From Anaerolineae bacterium (lineage in GTDB: Bacteria > Chloroflexota > Anaerolineae > Aggregatilineales > Aggregatilineaceae), in assembly GCA_023382715.1 (NCBI GenBank), contig JAHDWP010000001.1:153471-217470 (forward strand): 64,000 nt of DNA, in the 5' to 3' direction. Below, piece by piece: positions 14,963 to 22,344 of this stretch. The first letter of the stretch is position 1, and every line of letters starts with the position of its first letter. The notes below the pieces were generated by a model, which was not told the DNA's origin, did no database searches, and saw nothing but the letters and a program-made list of their open reading frames with translations. A program made the position numbers and the translations under genes.

Positions 14963-16636
14963 ATGACACAAGCGGCAACCATAGTCTTCATCAATTATGC
15001 GAACGCCGACGAGGCGCTGGCCCTGCGCCTCTACGACGACCTGCACAAGCTGGGCGTCACGGCGTGGATTGATCGCCGTGACATCACCAACGGCCAGCAC
15101 TGGAACCAGGCGATCACCCGCGCGCTGCACGGCGCAACGCACATGCTGCTGGTCTGGTCGCGCCATGCCGAGGAGTCGCGCGAAGTTGAGAGCGAGTGGA
15201 TTCACTTCACCAAGCTCAACAAGCCCATCGTGATTGCGCTGCTCGATGGGACGCCGGCGCATTACCAGCTTGAGAACACCACGTCGGTGGACTTCAGCCG
15301 CGATTATGCGGGCGCGCTGCGCCAACTGCTGACTCATCTCAAGTCGCCGCAGCGCGATCCGCAGGCGGCATTGCTGCTCTTTGAGCAGGGCAACGCGGCG
15401 TTCGACAGCTTCGACTACACCAACGCCATCAAGGCGTACAGCCGTTCGCTGAGCCTCGATCCCACCAACGCTGCCACATATTTCAGCCGGGGCATGTGCT
15501 ATCACAAGCTGGGGCACTATGAGCGCGCGCTGGAAGACTACGCCGAGGCGATCCGCCTTGATGCCTCCAATTACGAGGCGCACTATAACCAGGGGCTGCT
15601 GCTGCGTATTCAGGGCAAGCACGCCCGCGCGCTCGTCGCTTTCTCCGAGGCGATCCGCTACGCGCCCAACACCGCCGCTCCGTACTACGACCGCGGGCTG
15701 ACTTTCGAATTGCTCGGCAAGCCGGACGAGGCAGTGGCCGACTACACGCGCGCCGTCGAACTCGACGCGGACGGGACCCCTGCGCACGGGATGCGCGGCG
15801 CGATCTACTATTCGCAGGGCAAGTACGAGGACGCGCTCAAAGACCTGCGCCGCGCCATCCTGCTCAACCCTGCCGATGCGTGGAGCTACCTGCTGCGCGG
15901 GCAGACGTACCAGGCGCTGGGTCGTGAGCAGGACGCGCTCAAGGATTACATTCAGGCCATCCGCCTGGACGACACGCTGGCCGAAGCCTACCGCGGGCGC
16001 GGCATTATCTACGGCGCGCTGGGCAGCTTCGGGCCGTCCGTCGAAGACCTCAACCAGGCGCTGCGCCTCAACCCGGCGGACGGCGTGGCCCAGCTGGCGC
16101 GTGGCGACACCTACTACGCGATGGGCAATTACGAGCGCGCCCTGACCGATTACGACGAAGCCGTGCGCCTGATGCCCGACAACCCGTCGGCTTACCACAA
16201 CCGGGGCGTGACGCGCCACGCGCTCAGCCAGCTTGAGGAAGCGATTGCCGACTACAATCGCGCGGTGCAGCTCAAGCCGGATTTCGCCCTGGCTTTCTTC
16301 AATCGTGGCAATGCCCACTACGAGCTGGGACGCCTGAACGCGGCCCTGGCCGACTTCGACCAGGCTATCGCCCTGGACTCTAACGATCCCGCCACCTACC
16401 ATAATCGTGGCATCGCCTATAAGCAGCTTGGCATGTTCGACGAAGCGATCTCGGACTTCACCTACGTCCTGCACCTGGACCCAAATTACGCTGAAGCCTA
16501 TTTCAACCGGCACCTGACATACCTGCAGCGCGGCGTGCCCGGCGACGACCGCCTGGCCCGGCGCGACATGGATCGCTACCGGAGGCTGCTCCAGCGCCGC
16601 CCAACCGACAGCAGCAAGCCGACCTCGGACGAATAG
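14963..16636 (+). CDS. TIR domain-TPR repeat protein
   Basis: 557 residues. Residues about 5-125 form a TIR_2-type domain (IVFINYANADEALALRLYDD, AWIDRRDI). The segment SREVESE gives the S-x-x-V-x-x-E spacing of the catalytic glutamate (E78) of bacterial TIR NADases, so enzymatic competence is plausible. From about residue 143 on come 11-12 consecutive 34-residue TPR units (for example YHNRGVTRHALSQLEEAIADY), a long superhelix for protein binding. The start ATG 14963 is preceded by GGGG. TIR-repeat proteins can be immune effectors or signalling scaffolds; flanking tail-anchored and GH3-like genes on the same strand suggest a local module, but this is inference. Confidence 0.9.
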   Translation: MTQAATIVFINYANADEALALRLYDDLHKLGVTAWIDRRDITNGQHWNQAITRALHGATHMLLVWSRHAEESREVESEWIHFTKLNKPIVIALLDGTPAHYQLENTTSVDFSRDYAGALRQLLTHLKSPQRDPQAALLLFEQGNAAFDSFDYTNAIKAYSRSLSLDPTNAATYFSRGMCYHKLGHYERALEDYAEAIRLDASNYEAHYNQGLLLRIQGKHARALVAFSEAIRYAPNTAAPYYDRGLTFELLGKPDEAVADYTRAVELDADGTPAHGMRGAIYYSQGKYEDALKDLRRAILLNPADAWSYLLRGQTYQALGREQDALKDYIQAIRLDDTLAEAYRGRGIIYGALGSFGPSVEDLNQALRLNPADGVAQLARGDTYYAMGNYERALTDYDEAVRLMPDNPSAYHNRGVTRHALSQLEEAIADYNRAVQLKPDFALAFFNRGNAHYELGRLNAALADFDQAIALDSNDPATYHNRGIAYKQLGMFDEAISDFTYVLHLDPNYAEAYFNRHLTYLQRGVPGDDRLARRDMDRYRRLLQRRPTDSSKPTSDE

Positions 16637-16660
16637 CCAGGCGGAACTGCGCACATCACG

Positions 16661-16692
16661 CACGGCCTCGCTGCGTCAACGGCGGGGCCGTG
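16661..16692 (+). terminator. Hairpin between TIR-TPR and GH3-like genes
   Basis: CACGGCCTCGC (16661-16671) pairs with GCGGGGCCGTG (16682-16692) with one G-T pair. Only a short TGTTCGT follows, so termination would be partial. Confidence 0.4.
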
Positions 16693-16770
16693 TTCGTAAA
16701 GCGCGAGCCAGCAGACTCGCCGCCGCAACAGATCGAACACTGCCCGTTGCCCGCCCCAGGAGTTGAGCGC

Positions 16771-17913
16771 ATGGCCGCCGACAATCCCCTCACGCCCATC
16801 CTGCAAGCGTTTGTGCAGCCCTGGCACGACTCCCTCGCCAACCCTGCCGCCGCGCAGGAGAGCCTGCTTCAGCAGCTTGTGGGTATCTACGCGCGGACAG
16901 AGTACGGGCGGCAGCACGGCGCGGAAAACGTCGGGTCGCTGGCCGACTACCGGGCCGCTTTCCCTGTGCGCACCTACGCCGATTACGAGCCGCTCCTGCG
17001 CCGGGTGATGGCCGGCGAGACGCACGCGCTGCTCGAAGCGGAGCCGCTCGGCTGGGCCATGACGCGCGGGACGACCGGGCAGAGCAAATACATCCCCATG
17101 ACACCGCGCGACCTGGAGCAGCGTCACAACGCGGCACGCGCGGTCATCCAGTACGTGCTGCACAGCGGGCGCTACGACATCCTCACCGGCGCCAACCTCA
17201 ACCTGAGCTTCCCCAGTGTGGTGGGCAGCCTGGAAGTCGGCGGACGGCGCATCGAGTACGGCTATGCGACCGGCATTTACGTCAAGCATGTCGCTGCGCG
17301 CACGCCGATCCGCACCATCCCCAGCCAGGAAGCGATAGATGCTCTCGGCGGCGACACGGGCAAGGCGGCCTGGGACGCCCGTTTTCAGCTTGCTTACGAG
17401 AGCGCCAAAGAGCAGAACATGACCATCCTGGGGGGTGCCGCCCAGGTTGCCATCAAGTTCGGGCGCTGGCTGCGCAAGGCGCACGGCGTCTATCCGAAAG
17501 ACGTGTGGACGCTGGGCGTGCTCTCGCTGGGCAGCACGCCGGGGATCAACTCCACATATCGCCCGCGCTTGCTCGGCTACTACGGGCACCAGGCCGGAAT
17601 TGTCGAGATTTACGGAGCGACGGAGGGCATGTTCGGCCAGCAGCGCGACGATGTGCATCGCTGGGTGCCGAATTATGACCTGTACGTCTTCGAGGTGGAG
17701 ACCCGGCGGGGAATTGTGATGCTGCACGAGATGAGGCCGGGCGAGACCGGCAGCCTGATCGTCAGCACGCCCGTGCTGCCGCGCTACAAGATTCTCGATC
17801 TGGTTCGCGCCTTCGACCCGCCTTACTTCCTGTGCATCGGGCGCGACCGGCCCTGGACGCGCGGCGTCTACTGGCTGCGCCGCGCCATCGAGCTGGATTT
17901 CTGGCGGGGCTGA
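16771..17913 (+). CDS. GH3-family acyl-adenylating protein, short C-terminus
   Basis: 380 residues; bacterial and plant GH3 proteins normally have 500-600. GH3 enzymes adenylate carboxylic acids (jasmonate, auxin and others in plants) and join them to amines; bacterial substrates are mostly unknown. ATP-binding motif TRGTTGQSKYIPMT at 98-111, adenine motif EIYGATEGMFG, and the hinge-like RYKILDLVRAFDPPYFLCIG near residue 345. The protein ends about 35 residues after the hinge, so the mobile C-terminal lid domain is nearly absent, which should change or abolish the second half-reaction. ATG 16771 with AGGAG is preferred over an upstream ATG. It converges on the kinase gene ten bases on. Confidence 0.82.
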   Translation: MAADNPLTPILQAFVQPWHDSLANPAAAQESLLQQLVGIYARTEYGRQHGAENVGSLADYRAAFPVRTYADYEPLLRRVMAGETHALLEAEPLGWAMTRGTTGQSKYIPMTPRDLEQRHNAARAVIQYVLHSGRYDILTGANLNLSFPSVVGSLEVGGRRIEYGYATGIYVKHVAARTPIRTIPSQEAIDALGGDTGKAAWDARFQLAYESAKEQNMTILGGAAQVAIKFGRWLRKAHGVYPKDVWTLGVLSLGSTPGINSTYRPRLLGYYGHQAGIVEIYGATEGMFGQQRDDVHRWVPNYDLYVFEVETRRGIVMLHEMRPGETGSLIVSTPVLPRYKILDLVRAFDPPYFLCIGRDRPWTRGVYWLRRAIELDFWRG

Positions 17914-17923
17914 GGCCGTCCCC

Positions 17924-19471
17924 TCATTCGAACAGGCGGTTGATCAGCAGGCTGACGCCGATCCCGATGAGGATCAGGGGCCACAGGGAGCCAAAGCCGA
18001 CGCCCATGCCCAGCCCCACCATGAGCAGCACAGCGCCCAGCATCAGCCGTGCGCCGGGCTTGGCACGGTATTCCGGGATGATCATACGCGCTGCCACTTC
18101 GATGAACAGCAGCGCGCCAGCCCCGGTAAAAATCCAGCCCCAGGCGTTGCTCAGCCCCAGCGCCAGCACGATCCCCGCCCACAGCACAGCCCCGCCCCAC
18201 GTCAGTTGGCTGAGGCGGTCGCCGGGGCTGATGTCGCCCCAGAATTCGCCCTTCTCGACGTGGACTTCGTGGCCCTTCTCGCGGGTTTTCTCGTCGCTTT
18301 TCTCCTGGCTTTCCTGCTCCTTTTCGCGTTCCTTCTCGCTCTGCGGCTCGCGGCGACGGGCCTCATGCTTGGCTTTCCGCTTGGGCTTGGGCGCGGCCTC
18401 CTCGCCCGCAGCCACTGCGCTGGCGCGCTCGCTTTCCAGGAGAATCTGCGACACACCGCCGACACCCGTCGGGACGCGCTCTGCGGCGGGCAGCGCCGTC
18501 ACCGGGGCTGGTGCCTGCCGCCCGGCAGATGCGCCCAGTGCGGCGGCGAGCGCGTCGTAGACGGCGCTCACCGACTGATAGCGCTGGGCGGGGTCTTTTT
18601 CCAGGCAGCGCAGAATGACCGCCTCGGTGGCACTGCTCAGGGCCGGGTTAAGCTGGCGCGGCGATGTGGGCCGGACGTGCAGGTGCTCGTAAACGATGCG
18701 CATCGCGGTTGTGGTGCCTGCCGCCTCTGGGCTGTCCCCCATGAAGGGAAGCTGCCCGGTGAGCATCTGGTAGAGCATGATGCCCAGCGCGTAAACATCG
18801 GTCGTCACCGTCACCTGCCCGGCCATGATCTGCTCCGGCGACATATAGTGCGGCGTGCCCACTGTCGCGTCCGCTGTCAGGGTGCTGGTGTCGCTGAGGA
18901 TGCGCGCGATGCCGAAGTCGGTGACGTACAGCTTGTCATTGTCGTCGAGCAGGATGTTCGCTGGCTTGAGGTCGCGGTGGATGATGCCTTCCTGATGAGC
19001 GAAGTGCAGGGCGGCGGCCAGCGGCTCCAGATAGGCCAGCGTCTCGCCCGGCGTCAGGGGGCGGCCCAGCCGGCGCAGTTCTGTTTGCAGCGTGCGCCCG
19101 GAGATATGGTCGGTGAGGATGAAGACGGTATCGCCGCTCTCGACAATATCGTAGTAGCGCACGATATGCGGGTGCTGAAGGCGTTCCAGCACGCGCGCTT
19201 CGCGCCGGAAGCGGGCCAGAAACGCTGGCTCATGAGCGATGTCGCTGCGCAGCACTTTGGCGGCCAGGGTCGCGCGGCGGTGCGCGTCAAAGACGCGATA
19301 GACGCGGGCGAAGGTGCCCTCGCCCACCAGCGCCTCGAAGCGGTAGCGCCCGGCCAGCGTCTGGCCCAGCAGATCGGCACCGCCCCCCGGCGACGGCGCA
19401 GCGTCGCGCGCCAGATCGCCGGCGTCGTACTCCGGTTCCATCTCAGGCTGCGGCTTGCCCTCATGAGCCAT
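17924..19471 (-). CDS. Ser/Thr protein kinase with C-terminal multi-helix membrane domain
   Basis: 515 residues. The Hanks-type kinase domain spans about 44-305: glycine loop VGEGTFARVY, catalytic Lys72, HRDLKPAN at 165-172, DFG at 185-187, activation segment GTPHYMSPEQ. It is followed by a Pro/Ala linker, a strongly charged Lys/Glu/Arg stretch (about 375-420) and three or four hydrophobic helices to the C-terminus, with no extracytoplasmic sensor domain. ATG 19471 with AAGGGG seven bases upstream is chosen. It is one of three such kinases in the window (also 28314 and 36472). Substrates are unknown. Confidence 0.92.
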   Translation of the reverse strand: MAHEGKPQPEMEPEYDAGDLARDAAPSPGGGADLLGQTLAGRYRFEALVGEGTFARVYRVFDAHRRATLAAKVLRSDIAHEPAFLARFRREARVLERLQHPHIVRYYDIVESGDTVFILTDHISGRTLQTELRRLGRPLTPGETLAYLEPLAAALHFAHQEGIIHRDLKPANILLDDNDKLYVTDFGIARILSDTSTLTADATVGTPHYMSPEQIMAGQVTVTTDVYALGIMLYQMLTGQLPFMGDSPEAAGTTTAMRIVYEHLHVRPTSPRQLNPALSSATEAVILRCLEKDPAQRYQSVSAVYDALAAALGASAGRQAPAPVTALPAAERVPTGVGGVSQILLESERASAVAAGEEAAPKPKRKAKHEARRREPQSEKEREKEQESQEKSDEKTREKGHEVHVEKGEFWGDISPGDRLSQLTWGGAVLWAGIVLALGLSNAWGWIFTGAGALLFIEVAARMIIPEYRAKPGARLMLGAVLLMVGLGMGVGFGSLWPLILIGIGVSLLINRLFE

Positions 19472-19551
19472 CGAAATGCCCCTTGTTTGCACAACGCAGA
19501 TCGCGCTATCTCATTATGTTCCCAAGCGCTCGCCGCCGCCAGATCAGAACG

Positions 19552-19583
19552 CAAGGGGCACACCGTCTGTGGCACGCCCCTTG
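19552..19583 (-). terminator. Candidate terminator hairpin of the PD40-SH3 gene
   Basis: CAAGGGGC (19552-19559) pairs with GCCCCTTG (19576-19583), with an inner CACA/TGTG pairing. It lies about 55 bases past the stop at 19636. The T content after the stem is low. Confidence 0.4.
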
Positions 19584-19635
19584 GCCCCTCTCTAGCTATC
19601 GCTCGCACGGTCATCCTATGACCGGCGTCGCGCGC

Positions 19636-20721
19636 TTATTGGACGACGATGGTGATGTAGCGGATGTCTTCCATGCCGTCCACGCGGATCACGCGCAGAT
19701 TGTACGTTGTAGTCGCGCCGGGGCAGACCTGCGCCGAACCCTGGCCGACCACGCCCGTGCCGTGGAAGTACACCTCGCGGATGCCCTCCACGCGCCACGA
19801 GAACACTACGCACTGCCCTGGCGCGATGGTGGTCTTGTCCGCCCAGAACTCGATGATCACCTGCGGGGCGGCGGTCGCCGCCAGCGTCGGCGTGGCGGTG
19901 GGCGGCGGCGCGATGAACTGCACGTTGAGCACCGGCACGGTCGAAAGGTCAATGTTGAGCGTCACGAGCGGGCGGTACACCCAGCCGATGACGCCGTCCG
20001 GGAGCTGCACCTGAATCCACGAGTTGTCGAAGTAGCGGCCCAGAATCTTCAGCGGCGTGTCGCGGTTCACTTTGGTCAGGATGGAAGCCCCTTCGCCGGG
20101 GTTGGCGCGCACGTTGAGCGTTGCCGCGTTGACGACCCCATCGGGCAGGCTGGGCGTCGCTGTGACGACGCTCGCCTGCGTCGCCACAGGCCCAGGGCTG
20201 GGCACCACCGTGCCCTCCGCGACCATGCCCGGCCCGCGCTCGTCGGCAGCGTCGTTGGTGAGCTGCCGGACAGTAGCCCCATCCGCCGAAATCAGGTAGA
20301 GGTCCCACTGCCCGTTCACGTCGGACACGTAGACGATGTTCAGCCCATCGGGCTGCCAGCGCGGCTGCCGGTCTTCGGCCATGTTATTGGTCAGCTTGAC
20401 CAGATCGGTGCCGTCAGCATTGATGATGTACAGCTCGTAATCCCCGTCGCGATCGGAAGCAAAGACAATCTGCTCGCCCTCCGGCGACCACTGCGGCTCC
20501 ACGTCGTCGGCGGGGTCGTTAGTCAACTGCGTGGTCAGCCCGGTCTGCGGGTCCAGCACATAAATCTCATAGTTCCCGGATCGATCGGACGCGAACACGA
20601 CCAACCCTGGGCCGTCATCGCCCTGTGCCAGCGCAGCGACGCCTTGCAGAGCCGCAAACACGACTCCAGCCAGCGCGAAAGCCAGCACCGCAGTCAGCAA
20701 TAGTCGTCCTGTCTTGAACAT
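19636..20721 (-). CDS. Secreted PD40/TolB-repeat and SH3-domain protein
   Basis: 361 residues. The signal peptide (LLLTAVLAFALAGVVFAAL, cleavage near ALAQG) is followed by three PD40/TolB blades with the recurring VFASDR-G-YE(I/L)Y pattern (about 38-180), then a bacterial SH3-like domain (AATLNVRANPGEGASILTKV, about 200-265) and a C-terminal Ig/PKD-like beta domain (about 285-361). SH3b domains often bind peptidoglycan peptides, so a cell-wall location is likely. It stands alone; the kinase at 17924 lies downstream on the same strand. Confidence 0.85.
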   Translation of the reverse strand: MFKTGRLLLTAVLAFALAGVVFAALQGVAALAQGDDGPGLVVFASDRSGNYEIYVLDPQTGLTTQLTNDPADDVEPQWSPEGEQIVFASDRDGDYELYIINADGTDLVKLTNNMAEDRQPRWQPDGLNIVYVSDVNGQWDLYLISADGATVRQLTNDAADERGPGMVAEGTVVPSPGPVATQASVVTATPSLPDGVVNAATLNVRANPGEGASILTKVNRDTPLKILGRYFDNSWIQVQLPDGVIGWVYRPLVTLNIDLSTVPVLNVQFIAPPPTATPTLAATAAPQVIIEFWADKTTIAPGQCVVFSWRVEGIREVYFHGTGVVGQGSAQVCPGATTTYNLRVIRVDGMEDIRYITIVVQ

Positions 20722-20891
20722 GGTTCTTCCCTCGCTCCACCGTCTCGCGGCTACCCGGATCGGGCGGCCTAGCCTATGTCCTGATTCTACCCGTTACGAG
20801 GGCAGAAAGCACCCTGCGGCGCGCAACGATTGCCCACTTTTCGGGATACGCCAGGCTGTCGCCCGGTGGGGCGCGCAGCGCGCGCAGCCCT

Positions 20892-22250
20892 TCAGGCGAG
20901 ATCGCCCACGAAGACGGCCATCAGATCGTTGACGTTGGTGTTGGTCGGCCCCGTCACCAGCAGATCGCCGGCGCTGCCCAGGAAATGATAGGCGTCATTG
21001 GCGGCCAGCGCCTCATAGGCCGAATGCCCGGCAGCCTCTCCGCGCACCACAGTCGCCCCGTCCACCAATCCTCCGGCGGCGTCGGTCGGGCCGTCGGTGC
21101 CGTCGGTGGCCAGGCTCGCTATCAGGACGCCCGCCACGCCCTGGATTGCCAGCGCGGACGCCAGGGCAAGCTCCTGGTTGCGCCCGCCTTTGCCCGCGCC
21201 GCGCACGGTGACGGTCGTCTCGCCGCCCAGGAGCAGGCACGCCGGCGCGGACAGCGGACGGCCATGCGCGGCGATTTCCCTGGCCAGCGCCACGAGCACG
21301 CGCCCCACCTCGCGCGCCTCGCCTTCCACGTAGGTTGAAAGCAGCAGCGTGTTGAAGCCGAGCGCCCGCGCGCGTGCCTGGGCTGCCTCTGCCGCCAGCG
21401 CATTGTCGGCCACGATCACGTTGCGCACCTGCTGCAGGGCCGGGTCGCCCGGCTTGACCGTCTCCGATACTCCGCCGGCCAGCCCGCGCTCCAGGTGGCG
21501 CCGGATGGAGGAGGGCGTCTGCTCCAGCACGCTGTAGCGGGCCAGCACAGCCCACGCATCCTGAAATGTGGAGAGATCGGCGACCGTCGGCCCGGAGGCG
21601 ATCACGTCGAGCGGGCTGCCCACCACATCGGAGACGATGAGGGTCAGCACCGTCGCCGGGTGCGCCAGGCGCGCAAGCTGCCCACCCGACACCTGCGACA
21701 GGTGCTTGCGCACGGCGTTCAACGCCTGGATCGGCGCGCCGGAGCGCAGCAGGGCGTCCGTCAGCGCCTGCAGCTCTTCCAGCGTCACGCCCGGCACAGG
21801 TAGTGGCATCAGCGCCGACCCGCCGCCGGAGATCAGGCACAGCACGAGATCGTCCGGGCCGGCGCTCTCCAGCAGGGTGACCATCGCCTGTGTCCCGGTC
21901 ACGCCTGCGCTGTCGGGCACCGGGTGCCCCGCCTGGTGGAGCGTCACCCGCTTGGTCGGCGCTGTGTAGCCGTATTTCACGGTGACTGTCCCGGCGGTGA
22001 TGCGGTCGCCGAGCACTTCTTCCACTGCCTGGGTCATCGGCGCGGCAGCCTTGCCCGCCCCGACCACCAGAACGCGCTGAAAACGGCCCAGATCATAAAG
22101 CTGCCCGGCCACGCGCAGCGCGTCCCCCTCGCGTTGCAGCGCCCGACGCACCGCCGCTGCCGGGTCAACCGCGTCGAGCGCCGCCCCCAGCACGTCCAGC
22201 GCGGCGCTGCGCCGCCGGTCGCCGTGCACATTGGGCTGTATGAAATGCAT
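20892..22250 (-). CDS. Glycerate 2-kinase, MOFRL family
   Basis: 452 residues. Phosphorylates D-glycerate to 2-phosphoglycerate, feeding serine, glyoxylate or sugar-acid breakdown into glycolysis. The N-terminal GckA/TtuD domain has VVGAGKAAAPM, ISGGGSALMPLP and SDVVGSPLDVIASGPT; the C-terminal MOFRL domain has LLLGGETTVTVRGAGKGGRN and SLATDGTDGPTDAAGG. The start is ATG 22250 with GGAGG eight bases upstream, not the longer in-frame extension. No other glycerate-pathway gene is adjacent. Confidence 0.93.
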   Translation of the reverse strand: MHFIQPNVHGDRRRSAALDVLGAALDAVDPAAAVRRALQREGDALRVAGQLYDLGRFQRVLVVGAGKAAAPMTQAVEEVLGDRITAGTVTVKYGYTAPTKRVTLHQAGHPVPDSAGVTGTQAMVTLLESAGPDDLVLCLISGGGSALMPLPVPGVTLEELQALTDALLRSGAPIQALNAVRKHLSQVSGGQLARLAHPATVLTLIVSDVVGSPLDVIASGPTVADLSTFQDAWAVLARYSVLEQTPSSIRRHLERGLAGGVSETVKPGDPALQQVRNVIVADNALAAEAAQARARALGFNTLLLSTYVEGEAREVGRVLVALAREIAAHGRPLSAPACLLLGGETTVTVRGAGKGGRNQELALASALAIQGVAGVLIASLATDGTDGPTDAAGGLVDGATVVRGEAAGHSAYEALAANDAYHFLGSAGDLLVTGPTNTNVNDLMAVFVGDLA

Positions 22251-22344
22251 AGTCGTTTCCTCCGAAGCCCTGCTGACGTGTACTGAGCCGGGTTTCTGAT
22301 GATCGCTGGCGCACGGACGGCGGAGCGCTGTTATGGGGCGAGGA

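Noticed and set aside
14897-16663. 588-codon minus-strand frame over the TIR-TPR gene
   Set aside because: Its regular valine-rich pattern simply mirrors the 102-base periodicity of the TPR repeats on the other strand.
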